64,000 bases of DNA from assembly GCA_904066235.2 (NCBI GenBank), contig CAJFCV020000002.1, positions 2,108,001 to 2,172,000 of the forward strand, read 5' to 3'. The number at the start of each line of letters is the position of its first letter. The first letter of the stretch is position 1. The notes under the pieces were generated by a model. It saw only the letters and a list, made by a program, of their open reading frames with translations. It was not told the DNA's origin and searched no databases. The translations under genes and the position numbers were made by a program. Below are positions 11,123-20,688 of this stretch, in pieces. This DNA comes from Bursaphelenchus xylophilus (taxonomy: Eukaryota; Nematoda; Chromadorea; Rhabditida; Aphelenchoididae).

Positions 11123-11828
11123 TGGAAGCACCTCTTCTTTTCCGAGGGAAGAGAAAGAGGAAATTTTTTCGGAACTTTCGGTCGATTTTTCTCGTCGGCC
11201 GTGCATATTTTGCAGCTGGAAAATGCCTTTTTCTACCAAAGTCGACCTGCTCTATCCACCTGTACTAGTCATTTTCCTTAACGCTGGGGGAAGTTCAGAC
11301 CATTCCCTTGTTAGTAAGTTGTGTCAAGTTTCATCAAAATGTTCGTAGTGCACCGTGAATTTTATTCGTCGCCGTTTGAAGAATTAAGACAAGCTTGTTG
11401 GCTTGAAGGCGGGCCAACAAGCCTACAAACATTGTTGATCCGCCTGGTACGTCCATGCTCTCTCATATCACATCCACGCCATAGCCTTTTTTTGCATCCT
11501 CTCGATAAAAAACTCATGGAAATTTGTCTGAAAATTATCTGATCCGAACCAAATTCCCCGCCAATCTCCACCATCTTTGCTCACAGCGTCCACGCGGATA
11601 TCCGCTAAAAAGGTCGCTTCTCGCAAGCACAAGATATAATTGATACGTATGTATTTGCGGAATTGGCTTCAAAACTACATTTAACTACACATTTTACAAC
11701 TTGAGCACGGCACGTGGGAATGGCAGAAAACGGTTACAAAATAATGCCACAAACACTTGAGATTGTATTTTGAAGCGTTAGAATGGCAAAATACGGAAGC
11801 GAAAACGGTATTTTCGTCTAAACTTTGA

Positions 11829-11834
11829 TTTATT
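11829..11834 (-). terminator. Poly(A) signal of the saposin-like gene
   Basis: AATAAA on the minus strand, 6 bp downstream of the stop codon. Such tight 3' ends are common in small nematode genes. Confidence 0.65.
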
Positions 11835-11840
11835 GCAAAA

Positions 11841-12008
11841 TCATTCACAAAATTTCATCGTTGCGCAATCGTCGGCCGGATGGAATCGCCGCCCAGTGTT
11901 CACATTCTCCTTGACCTTGTCCAAGATTTTTCGCATCGCCGCATCCCCGGCTTTGACGCATAATTGAAGCGCGAAGGGAATACCAGCCGTGTACTCGGCG
12001 CATTGTTC
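11841..12008 (-). CDS. Secreted saposin-B-like protein, exon 2
   Basis: Minus-strand exon entered after a TTTTTTAG acceptor (12009-12016), phase 0, 55 codons plus TGA. It supplies the second half of a saposin-B domain: EQCAEYTAGI...QLCVKAG, a charged amphipathic stretch AMRKILDKVKENV, and a C-terminal DDCATMKFCE. Cysteine spacing fits the SapB scheme C1-x2-C2 ... C3 ... C4 ... C5-x5-C6 once joined to exon 1. None of this exon was in an ORF of its own long enough to stand out; it is recognised by the join. Confidence 0.8.
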   Translation of the reverse strand, partial: EQCAEYTAGIPFALQLCVKAGDAAMRKILDKVKENVNTGRRFHPADDCATMKFCE

Positions 12009-12078
12009 CTAAAAAATGAGAAAATTATCACTTGACTCCAACACCAAGAAACGTGTAATTTAAAGGCTAGCCGGTTTG

Positions 12079-12154
12079 TCAGTCTGTCGGGGAAATAATG
12101 AGCACTCTGTGTCGAAACTCGCCGCCGAGAAAATGAATTGTGTTGCCGCCGAAG
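12079..12154 (+). mobile_element. TCAGTCTG MITE type A, left half, interrupted
   Basis: TCAGTCTGTCGGGGAAATAA then GAGCACTCTG and GAGAAAATGAATTGTGTTGC. It stops at the TA where the Tc1-like MITE begins. Confidence 0.65.
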
Positions 12155-12156
12155 TA

Positions 12157-12389
12157 CAGTGGCGGACCTGATCCAGTGGCCAAAAACGTACCGTTTTGCA
12201 TCTGGAAAATATCAAAAATGTGGCAAAATACCTCCCTCTCCAAGTGAAAAAACTCCGATTTCAAAAGTATCTGTTCTTGTGAGGAAAAAGGCGCACCCTT
12301 CAAAACGAAGTTTTTTCACTTGAAGAGGGAAGCATTTTGCCACATTTTTGCTACTTCCCGAATGCAAAATGGTACGTTTTTTGCCACTG
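12157..12389. mobile_element. Tc1-like foldback MITE (family CAGTGRGGGACC), right end truncated
   Basis: Starts CAGTGGCGGACCTGATCCAG after TA (12155-12156). Interior arms TTTTGCATCTGGAAAATATC and CTACTTCCCGAATGCAAAAT, and CCCTCTCCAAGTGAAAAAAC and TTTTCACTTGAAGAGGGAAG, are inverted. The right end stops at TTTTTTGCCACTG and lacks the last ~15 bp. CAGTG ends with TA targets are typical of the Tc1/mariner group. Confidence 0.7.
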
Positions 12390-12427
12390 TGTTGCGGTTA
12401 TTAAGCGAGAGTTGAGGGCTCAGGTAT

Positions 12428-12606
12428 GCTTCTGGTCCTTCCGGAAGTCGCCGGACTGAAATCGGCGGCACCGTGGGAAAACAAAAGTTTTCTTTGAACT
12501 TTTTGCACCGTGCAATAGGTTTTTTTCGCTGTCACTCGCACCATGACTTTTAACGTACGGCTCAAGCGCTAAAAATCAGTCCGGGGACTTTACGGAAGGG
12601 CTAGTA
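12428..12606. mobile_element. Short MITE-like repeat with CTAGTCCTTCCG ends
   Basis: Begins CTGGTCCTTCCGGAAGTCGC and ends with the inverted form CTTTACGGAAGGGCTAG; internal CGGACTGA is mirrored by TCAGTCCG. About 180 bp. Target duplication unclear. Confidence 0.55.
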
Positions 12607-12738
12607 CCCTTTGGCTCTTTTTTCCTGTTATTCGGCTACAAGATATTAGTGAAAAGAAAGACCAAAGTGTCGCTGCACCAATCGCGTCACAGAATTGAAA
12701 AGAAATTTGATTTTGTCGCGACACAATTCATTTTTTCG

Positions 12739-13733
12739 CGTTGCGGCAGAACTCTACCCCTTTTCTGAACTTTACCCCAATCTGAACTTTACCCCTTTTT
12801 CAACTCTACCCCAAAAAAGGCTGAACTCTACCCCTTTTTTGATTTTCGCCAAAAAATCTGAACTCTACCCCTTTTTGAACACTACCCCATTTTGAAAATT
12901 GAAAAAATAAGGTGTGACATCTTATACGATGAAAATTTTTTTCAAATTGAGAAAAATCAGGTGTGACATCTTATACGATGAAAAAATTTTTCAAATTGAG
13001 AAAAATCAGGTGTGACATCTTATACGATGTAAAATTTTTCAAATTGAGAAAAATCAGGTGTGACATCTTATACGATGTAAAATTTTTTCAAATTGAAAAG
13101 AATAAGGTGTGACACCTTATACGATGAAAAATTTTTTCAAATTGAAAATAATAAGGTGTGACATCTTATACGATGAAAATTTTTTTCAAATCGAGAAAAA
13201 TCAGGTGTGACATCTTATACGATGAAATTTTCTTTCAAATTGAAAATAATAAGGTGTGACATCTTATACGATGAAAAAATTTTTCAAATTGAGAAAAATC
13301 AGGTGTGACATCTTATACGATGTAAAATTTTTTCAAATTGAAAAGAATAAGGTGTGACACCTTATACGATGAAAAATTTTTTCAAATTGAAAATAATAAG
13401 GTGTGACATCTTATACGATGAAAAAATATTTTCAATTTGAAAAAATTTTTCATCGTATAAGGTGTCACACCTGATTTTTCTCGATTTGAAAAAAATTTTC
13501 ATCGTATAAGATGTCACACCTTATTATTTTCAATTTGAAAAAATTTTCATCGTATAAGGTGTCACACCTCATTTTTTCAATTTTCAAAATGAGGGGTAGT
13601 GTTCAAAAAGGGGTAAAGTTCATTCAAGGGGTAGAGTTGAAAAAGGGGTAAAGTTCTGAAGGGGTAAAGTTCAAAAAGGGGTAGAGTTGAAAAAGGGGTA
13701 AAGTTCAGAAAAGGGGTAGAGTTCAGGTTCAAC
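12739..13733. mobile_element. Foldback element with tandem-repeat arms and 10-bp target duplication (MULE-like)
   Basis: Flanked by a perfect 10-bp direct repeat, CATTTTTTCG (12729-12738, 13734-13743). Ends are weakly inverted (GTTG...GAACTCTACCCC). The outer arms are tandem copies of AACTCTACCCCTTTTTG (12751-12890) and their complement (13592-13727). The inner part is a ~49-bp tandem repeat with core GGTGTGACATCTTATACGAT: about 11 direct units, then about 3 inverted units after 13440. Nine-to-eleven-base duplications suggest the Mutator-like superfamily. No transposase ORF. Confidence 0.8.
12911..13420 (+). repeat. Tandem array, ~49-bp unit with TGTGACATCTTATACGATG core
   Basis: Unit starts fall near 12911, 12960, 13009, 13057, 13106, 13155 and so on. 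Units differ mainly in A-run lengths and in CATCTT versus CACCTT. The variable spacer and the inverted continuation argue against a CRISPR. Confidence 0.85.
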
Positions 13734-13845
13734 CATTTTTTCGGCGGCGATGCGATTTTCGATGCGACGTTGTGCTCATTATTTTCTCGACAAATTAATA
13801 ACCTCAACGTTTCATGTTCTTCCCTTAATATTTTATCGTCCTTAC

Positions 13846-14091
13846 CTGTATCAACAATTTCAGCGAGCGGTCGGCCAGCTCGTCTGCCGTCGGAATCTTA
13901 CACCGAAACTTCTCCAACAACGTCTTACATGGCCCACAAAAATACGTCAAAGGCGTGGATAGCTTGTCTAGCTTGCCTAGCTTCTCTAGCTTGTCTAGCT
14001 TGCCCATCTTCTCTAGCTTGTCCAGCTTCGGGAAGGCATTGCTACCAAGCAAGTTTACAATCAACAGAGTCACCAAGAGCTTCTGGGTCAT
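13846..14091 (-). CDS. Secreted saposin-B-like protein, exon 1 (signal peptide, KL-repeat linker)
   Basis: Minus-strand first exon of 82 codons ending at a GTAAGG donor in phase 0; with exon 2 it makes a 137-residue protein. Residues 1-19 (MTQKLLVTLLIVNLLGSNAF) form a signal peptide. I chose this methionine over one 7 codons upstream because it gives the cleaner signal. Residues ~21-44 are a Lys-Leu repeat built on KLDKLEK/MGKLDKLEKLG, encoded by near-identical CTTGTCTAGCTTG DNA repeats. From residue 52 the SapB fold begins with CGPCKTLLEKFRC. Proteins of this kind (nematode spp/caenopore-like) are secreted, bind lipids and some permeabilise microbial membranes, often in the gut. Whether this one is membrane-active is not shown. 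An extra cysteine (FRC) is unusual. Confidence 0.8.
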
Positions 14092-14112
14092 GATAATGAA
14101 GGATAAGGTCAA

Positions 14113-15243
14113 ATAACAGCGTTTTTGTGTAGGTCAACATCAGGCTCTTTGTGTGAACACTGTCGGAAAATGTCGGCTGAGTAAACATGTTTGATGAGAT
14201 GGGAACTGAGTTGAAGTGTGTAAATTGTAATGAATCTGTGTGATATTAGCCGAAAACGGCTTCAGCTATGTAATTGAAGGATAGATTGAACATCAGCGAG
14301 GGCGGGGCCTCATTTCTGACTTTCAATATCGTTCCGGACAGGGCTCAACAAAGTTCAATATTCAAAGATGAAGCAGGTGTCTGTCCAAACCTTGCTCAAA
14401 ACTCCACTGTCACATTCACAGAGCTCCCAATCTCCCATGAACAACCCCAACAGCAGCAGATTACAAGAGGACTTTACTAGCCCTTCCGAAAAGTCGCCAG
14501 ACTGCTTTTTGGCGTCTACACTTGCCAATAAAGTCAGGGAGGGTGACATCCAAAAACTTTAAGGAACACAGCATTCCGGGCTTTTTGCCGCCACCGGTCG
14601 GTCCCGATTTTCGTTCAAAATGACAACAGGGATGCGTGTCTCAGCTGATAACTAGCTAGCCCAAAGGTCAAAAAGAGTAAAAAGTGGTCCCCTGATAGAG
14701 TAAAGAAAGACCTATCCAACTATAGAAATAGTTTTACATTGTCTTTATCTCTGTAACGAGTTATTGCTCCGACAACATAGGGCTAGTAAACGCTTCATGT
14801 AACCTGCTCTCGTTGAGATTCTTCTTATTTCACAGGAGACTTCGAGCCCTCTGAAAATGATAGAGGAGTTCTGAGAAGATGTTTGGCCAGACTCCTACCT
14901 CATCGTTGGGTTTTGAACACTCGCAATATCATTCACAATCGTCCAAATGACTAAATAAAACTAATGTGGATTACGCCGACGAGATATCACCGTCCTCCTT
15001 CGCCGTTTCTGCTTTGAATTGAGCTGACCAACCGTCTCCATCGCCTTCCTTTCCATCAAGGTCCTGTTTGCTATGTACACGAAGTCTTTGCCGTTCGGTC
15101 GATGACCGCAAAATCGAGTGGTTTTTCCCAGGATGACGAAAAAGTGTGCAACTGAAAGGCATACTGATAAATGCGGTTAGAATTGCCAAACCCAAGCAAA
15201 TTTCCAGGCAAATTTCACTGGGAAAACGAAAAATTGGTCCATG
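14113..15243. other. Noncoding upstream of the saposin-like gene
   Basis: Likely contains that gene's promoter, but I recognise no element. A CTAGCCCTTCCGAAAAGTCG repeat word sits at 14477. Short overlapping ORFs at 14274-14562 and 14971-15195 show no recognisable domain or splice support. Confidence 0.4.
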
Positions 15244-15390
15244 TCAGTCTGTCGGGAAAGCAATGTGGATCCTCGAAACCGCCTATCGTCGCTTTGCGAC
15301 GGCTTCTCGCGGCTGGAAATTTGGCGTGGCGACTCCGACAAGGGAGAGATTTTCATGCGACAAATCCACATTATTTTCCCGACATACTGA
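15244..15390. mobile_element. TCAGTCTG MITE type B
   Basis: Type B interior: after the shared terminus comes ATGTGGAT, then CGTCGCTTTGCGACGGCTTC, and a right side with GCGACAAATCCACATTATTT. Type A copies have GAGCACTCTGTCGCATCG instead. TA follows the right end. Confidence 0.75.
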
Positions 15391-15881
15391 TAATTTTTGG
15401 GGCTTTTTTAATACTTGACGTTCTTTGTTTTTAAAATACGAAGGATTTAACTACCAATTTTTATTTTATTCAACGTTGTAAATTAATATCGAAAAGTTAA
15501 TTTCCTCGTCCTCGAAGATGATTCTTCGGCCATCTGTGCCTATAATCTGGCTTGAACGAAGTCCTTAGAGCATATTTAATCGGGGAAAGTTGATGGCCAC
15601 GATCTCGAGATTAATCAACTGGTCCGAAATGCTCGGAAATCCAAGACCTGAGATTAATTTTATTGACTCAGGAGGGGAAATACGGTGGATTTTGTTGGTA
15701 ATATCGAGATTTTTTGGGGTTTTAAATAAGCTATGATATAGTAAAAATGTTAAAATGTTGTTTGGGTGATTGTAAAATACGCATCGGCTTATATTTTTAT
15801 TTTTTTTTTGAATTCCATTAAGGCCGCGGCTTGTCGATTTGCATTTAATTTTGTGTTATTTCCCACTATAATATGTATATA

Positions 15882-16023
15882 TCAGTCTGTCGGGAAAATA
15901 ATGAGCACTCTGTCGCATCGAAAATCGCATCGGCGAGAAAATGGATTGTCTCGCGGCAAAATCAAATTTCTTTTCACTTCAGAGAACGGCACAGCAACAT
16001 GGCGCTCATTATTTTCCAGACTG
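15882..16023. mobile_element. TCAGTCTG MITE type A, fused to a type B copy
   Basis: Left flank TA. Carries GAGCACTCTGTCGCATCG and TTCTTTTCACTTCAGAG; its right terminus (CATTATTTTCCAGACTG) overlaps the left terminus of the next copy. Confidence 0.75.
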
Positions 16024-16162
16024 TCGGGAAAATAATGGGATTTTTTTGTAGCTAAATTTTTTGACTCGTCGCAGTTGCGCACCAAACCTCCAGCTGCGGC
16101 TAGCCGTCGCACAGCGATGATTTTCATTTACATTTTCGACTCCACATTATTTTCCCGACACA
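16017..16162. mobile_element. TCAGTCTG MITE type B, abutting the preceding copy
   Basis: CAGACTGTCGGGAAAATAAT begins it, with TTGCGCACCAAACCTCCAGC and TCCACATTATTTTCCCGACA at the right. It shares about 7 bp with the upstream copy, suggesting insertion at, or template switching between, MITE ends. Confidence 0.7.
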
Positions 16163-16395
16163 TATATAAAAAATATCCAAAATCTTGTCGTGAAGTAGAC
16201 CTGTGAAAAATTCTGGAAAAAAATCAGTAGCTGTCGCCTATGCATGTTAAAAAGACCTTTAAATATCTCACAAATTCCTAGCAACTTGTCAGCGGCGTCT
16301 GCAGAGCAAAACCGAAAATTCTATGAATATGAAAACTATGCTAGGCTAATACTTCATGCCAAATTTAGCTGCGATTTATGGGCTTCAACTTGGAT

Positions 16396-16519
16396 GCTGT
16401 CGGGAAAATAATGAGCGCAATGTCGCATCCGAAATTGCGTTTCAAAAGTGCCCAATTTACTTTCTCAGCGGCGATTTTCGATGCGACAGAGAGCTCAGTA
16501 TTTTCCCGACAGACGGATA
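16396..16519. mobile_element. TCAGTCTG MITE type A, shortened
   Basis: CTGTCGGGAAAATAATGAGC to GTATTTTCCCGACAGACGG, reversed interior (CTCAGCGGCGATTTTCGATG). Outermost TCAGT of the left end is lost. Confidence 0.65.
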
Positions 16520-16974
16520 TAAACCATTTCTTACAGGACTACAGTATACATGCATACATAATGTCGCATAACCTCATTTATCCAACAAATCCGCCAGCCT
16601 TGAGCGCCGTTCCAGATCATATTGCATAACCATTCGAGCCGAATGTTCCGGGACATTAGCGACCGAAAACATTTTAATGGCGACACCCCAAAACTTTCGC
16701 TCCGAGAGGCGTTTTTTTCCGCCGAGTCCGGCAATAAACGGACTTCCGGATTTGATTTCATTTAATGGGGAAGGGGAGTACGGTATGGAGGGATCATTAA
16801 ATCGCAAAAAGAAGGGATTTATTGGGTTTCGAGAAGAGTCACTATTAGGTTACTTACAGGCTAATTTTATTGAGGGTTTCTGGGATACGGGAGACGTTGG
16901 AATATTGTGAATTTTTGTTTATAAGTACAGAGAAAGATAGAAGTTTCTTAAGGATTACTTATTATCAGTCTGTC

Positions 16975-17030
16975 GGGAAAATAATGAGCACTCGGTCGCA
17001 TAGAAAATCGCGTGAAAATGAATTATTTTG
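16975..17030. mobile_element. TCAGTCTG MITE type A, 5' fragment
   Basis: Left flank TTA; TCAGTCTGTCGGGAAAATAA then GAGCACTCGGTCGCATAG. It fades after ~55 bp. Confidence 0.55.
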
Positions 17031-17088
17031 ATGGGAAAATTAGGGAGAGGAATTTTGGAGCAATCAAAAATAAATTTTTGTGATAAAA

Positions 17089-17243
17089 TCAGTCTGTCGG
17101 GAAAATAATGAACACTTTCTAGCATCGAAAGTTGCATCGCTGCCAAGAAAATTATTCGTGTTGCGGAAAATTAAAATTGATTTTCACTTCAGCGACACGA
17201 TCGGCGCAGCGACATTCTGCTCATTATTTTTCCGACAGACTGA
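17089..17243. mobile_element. TCAGTCTG MITE type A, complete
   Basis: 155 bp with both termini; right end TCCGACAGACTGA followed by TA. Confidence 0.75.
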
Positions 17244-17360
17244 TACTAGTCTTTTCATAAAGTGCGGAGACTTTTTCTACCATGCATTTTTCTTCTTTTT
17301 GCACTGTGGAAATATCAAAAAAGTCTTGCGGCAGATTTTGGCCGGAGATTCTCGAGATTT

Positions 17361-17505
17361 CCAGTCTGTCGGGAAAATGATGAGCCTTCTGCCGCATCGA
17401 AAATCGCATTACCGCCGAAAAAAATGAATTGTGTCGTGGCAAAATCACATTGCTTTTCACTTCAACGCGATAGGCGCAGCAACATTGTGCCCATTATTTT
17501 CCCTC
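17361..17505. mobile_element. TCAGTCTG MITE type A, right end eroded
   Basis: CCAGTCTGTCGGGAAAATGA to CCCATTATTTTCCC; interior GTCGTGGCAAAATCACATTG. Confidence 0.7.
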
Positions 17506-17833
17506 TTATTGTATCTACAAGATATTGCTTTCAAAAATTTAATCATAAAGCTATTTGGTGGAATAGAAGAGGGGTTCCGGGTATTCGGTGATGATGCTGA
17601 GCCACGCATTTCGGCCATACCGACTTTTATATCTCGCAAGTTGCACAGCTCAAGGCAGGATAAGACGTGTCCCGAAGGGTATAATGGAAAGAACCACTCG
17701 CATCGCACGTAGTTTTTGCTTATTGTGTGCCTTTTACAGTGCAAAAAAAATTGCCTTGCCGAAAAGCGTGGCCCAGCATCATAGCCGAAAAAAATTGAAT
17801 TTACCCGGACTTGTAAAATACGTACTCCTATTT

Positions 17834-18087
17834 GTTGTGGAGCGTCAAACATCTCCACAATTCCCACAGAAATTGTAGGAAGATCCCCGTCTCAGCCCCC
17901 ATGTGGTGGATGATCGAACGTGGATAGGCAGAAGATAGAGACACAGGATTAGGAATAGGTTTATTGCGACCGCCCAAAAAGAGAAATGAGATTAATAAAT
18001 GATAATTGGTGACGAGACATTGCTTTTATATGACTTGGTTTATGCTAATTTCTGTGGGAATTGTGGAGACGGTTGACGCTCCACAAC
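17834..18087. mobile_element. MITE-like inverted repeat with GTTGTGGAGCGTC ends
   Basis: Left arm GTTGTGGAGCGTCAAACATC plus TCCACAATTCCCACAGAAAT; right arm ATTTCTGTGGGAATTGTGGA plus GTTGACGCTCCACAAC. About 250 bp, single copy in the window. Confidence 0.7.
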
Positions 18088-18659
18088 ACTTTTTCTTTGC
18101 ATGGTAATAAAATTGTTTTTTTAAAAAAAAAAAGATTTTTTCTCATTTTTATCAACCCTCTCAACCTTTCCCATGATCCTCACTCAAAAATTTTATTCAA
18201 AAAAGCCGAAAAAACCTCCTTTTCAATTAGCGAAGTAAATGAATCCTCGCCCAATTTGTCTCCCTCAACTTTCCTCTTTTTTTTGATGACTTAAGTGGAA
18301 TTCAGTTACAGCCCGGTTTCCTACGGTCAACTCTCTCTTTAAGGACGCCGAAAAGGAGAAGGCCGCGCGAATTGAGATAAATGTGAGAATCCAGAGAAAC
18401 TTTTGAAAAAAAACTCCTCCGTTTTTATAACAAGTGACAAAAAGTGGAGGGCTTTGTACGCGCGATGGGATCAGGGTTAATTTGCATTTGGGTAACGATG
18501 AGGTTGAATGGCCGAAAATGGAGAGGTAGAGGGAAAGTTTGAGCAGTGTTTTGGGGTAGTTGAGGGACGGTAGCGGAGCTTAGGGAGGTTTTTTGGAAAA
18601 GGGGGTACTGTAATTTTTCCGTGTAAGGAATTGCCCATGATCGCTTTATAAAAACACTT

Positions 18660-18810
18660 TAATCTGTCGGGAAAATAATAAGCGCAATGTAACTGCACCT
18701 GTCGTGCCGCTGAAGTGAAAAGAAACTTCATTTTGTCGCGACAATTCATTTTCTCGGCAGTGATGCAATTTTCAATGCGACAGAGGGTCATTATTTTTCC
18801 GACAGGCTGA
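18660..18810. mobile_element. TCAGTCTG MITE type A, reversed
   Basis: Reads ATCTGTCGGGAAAATAATAA then TTTTGTCGCGACAATTCATT and ends TTTTTCCGACAGGCTGA. Confidence 0.7.
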
Positions 18811-18926
18811 AAATCTCGGGGACTCCGGCCAAAATTCACCGCAATATTTCTTCTTATTTCCCTGAGATTCAGCGCGAGTTATTATAAGATTTTGAAGAAT
18901 TGATGCTATCTTACGGTCACTTTGTA

Positions 18927-18966
18927 TCAGTCAGTCGGAAAAATAATGTGCATTTGTCGCATCAAA
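18927..18966. mobile_element. TCAGTCTG MITE terminal fragment
   Basis: Only TCAGTCAGTCGGAAAAATAA plus about 20 bp remain. Confidence 0.45.
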
Positions 18967-20308
18967 ATTTCTGGCCCTTATTTTTCCTTTTTTGCATTGC
19001 ACACTGCAAACTATTACGAAAAAATAGCCGATTGCATGGTGCAAAAACGAGCCTTACTTGGCCAGTTTTGCGGAGAAAGACTTGATTTTCTTGTTGTGGA
19101 ACCGCTGCCTTCTGTGGTAAAAATGAAACTTTTTATCACAAAAATGTGAAAATAGTTTTTTCAATTTTTTGCAAATTTTGACCAAAAAATCTCGTTTCTT
19201 TTCGCAAAACGCGAGTTAAATATTTTGATTATGTCTTGGAGAATCCCAAAATTTGTTCCAAGATTACAAAATTTCCCCTATAAATTCCACTGTTTTTTAC
19301 CGTACCATTTTACCAAATATGCAAATATCAAGCGCTTCCCTCTTCCAAAATTATTCAACTTTTGTCCCAACTTGAGCTCACGCCTGTCCTAATTGTCATG
19401 AATTTTGATGGGCCTTAATGGGCGATTCCCAGGCCCAAGCGATCGGAAAAACGAAGAAGATGCAGAGTTTTTTTTTGTTTTCCCTTTTTTGGTAAGACTC
19501 TCTTTGTTCCGGAGGGATGCGATTGGTCCGATGAGAAAGTGGCGTTATGAGTTAGGGGATGGGGAAATTTGCAAGAAAAGTTGGGCAAATATGAGAGTTG
19601 TTAGGTTGAGTGATAACTTGACATATCACTTTGGTTGTCAAGTTATTCGGGGACTTTTATCGACAAAATTTTTGTTGATTTTTACTAACAGGGGAAGTAC
19701 TCCAAGTGCGACGCTTAGATTTTGATGCAATTTGACACAAATTTAGAACAATTTTTTCTAAGATATATGCGAGAATCCTAGCTCGCGCTTTGCACAAACA
19801 ACCGAGATTTTTAGATCGAAAGTCGGCCAAAATTTAGGACTTTTTGCCGAATTTCGGCACGAAAAGTTTCATGCCAATTGCGACCGTCAAGGAAATAATT
19901 TTTCTACAAAAAACCAAATTTTTCCACACGAAACTGCCAAAGCTATGGCCAAAAAGCGTTTTTCTCTCTTACCGCTCTCCACGTTTAGCGTGCTCTCTCG
20001 GCGGTAAAAATCGTTTGATATCTCGGCGGCGCCCGCAAAGCACGAGCTAAAACTTTCAGGAATTGATATTTAGTCCATAGCCGACGCGTGTGCAAAATCT
20101 AAAGGAAATCTGACAAGGGAAGTCACTTAAGTCACGGATCGATTTTTAAAAACGAACGTTACTGCGATGGGGAGGGTAGGACGGAGATATCAAATCTGAA
20201 AACCGCTACCTCCACCGGCCTCTGGGAGCCGAGATAATCGACCAAAAATGGTTTGGTCAAATAAAGCTCCTCCGAATAGTCCTCTCTTTCGAAAGGAGGA
20301 GGAAGAGA

Positions 20309-20380
20309 ACCGAATGGTCCGGTGGTCTGGGAGCGCGCTTCCGGGCCCTGACCTTTTCAGGTTCGAATCCGCATGGGTCA
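20309..20380 (+). other. tRNA-like sequence, left arm of nested foldback
   Basis: A-box-like TGGTCCGGTGGTCTGG (20315) and perfect B-box GGTTCGAATCC (20360). Mature-tRNA-like spacing with an extended middle; the acceptor stem is not convincing. Confidence 0.6.
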
Positions 20381-20613
20381 AACAATTTATTATACTTTTG
20401 CTGTAATCCAGTAAATTTACCGGTAAGATAAAATTTTTGATTTTTTGCATATTTTACGATACAATTTCAGAGCAATAATTTGAATGCGAGTTCCAAACGA
20501 TTTGAATTTTCAAGGTTGAAAATTTACCGTAAAATAGGCATAAAATATAAAGATAAATTGCTAGGAAACTTACTGGATCACAGCAATTGTTTTATAAATT
20601 TTTCACAAGTCCG

Positions 20614-20688
20614 AGACCCGCGCGGATTCGAACCTGAAAAGGTGAAGGCCCGGAAGCGCGCTTCCAGACCACCGGACCATTCGGTTCG
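20614..20688 (-). other. tRNA-like sequence, right arm of nested foldback
   Basis: Complement GGATTCGAACC at 20623 and CCAGACCACCGGACCA at 20665, mirroring the left-arm copy. Confidence 0.6.

Larger units (their letters stand above)
10344..11310. mobile_element. Tc5-like foldback element with tRNA-like arms; TTA target duplication
   Basis: A 967-bp near-palindrome ending in CAAGGGAATGGTCTGAAC and its complement, flanked by TTA on both sides (10341-10343, 11311-11313). CAAGGGAA ends with a TNA duplication are the hallmark of the nematode Tc4/Tc5 group. Each ~330-bp arm holds a tRNA-like segment. The unpaired centre (about 10690-10950) is AT-rich. Long ORFs read across it (10321-10680, 10884-11348) are mirror translations of the arms, not genes. 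Confidence 0.8.
12667..13796 (-). mobile_element. TCAGTCTG MITE type A split by the foldback insertion
   Basis: The 5' piece (12667-12738) and 3' piece (13744-13796) join into a normal reversed type A copy: TTTTGTCGCGACACAATTCA then GGCGGCGATGCGATTTTCG and TGTGCTCATTATTTTCTCG. It is separated by the element at 12739-13733 and its duplicated target. Confidence 0.75.
12009..13845 (-). other. Intron of the saposin-like gene, filled with nested mobile DNA
   Basis: Bounded on the minus strand by GTAAGG and TTTTTTAG; phase 0. It holds a broken TCAGTCTG MITE plus Tc1-like MITE (12079-12389), a CTTCCGGAAAGTCG repeat (12428-12606), and a second TCAGTCTG MITE split by a 1-kb foldback element (12667-13796). 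Very little of it is unique sequence. Confidence 0.75.

Noticed and set aside
10884..11348. 154-codon ORF and its mirror at 10321-10680
   Set aside because: Both are translations of the inverted arms of the Tc5-like foldback.
12751..12890. Interstitial telomere-like repeat (TACCCC)
   Set aside because: Unit is AACTCTACCCCTTTTTG of variable length, not a clean TTAGGC-type nematode telomere repeat, and it is part of a foldback arm.
12911..13570. CRISPR array
   Set aside because: Regular 49-bp spacing, but no unique spacers, units inverted past the centre, and a eukaryotic context.
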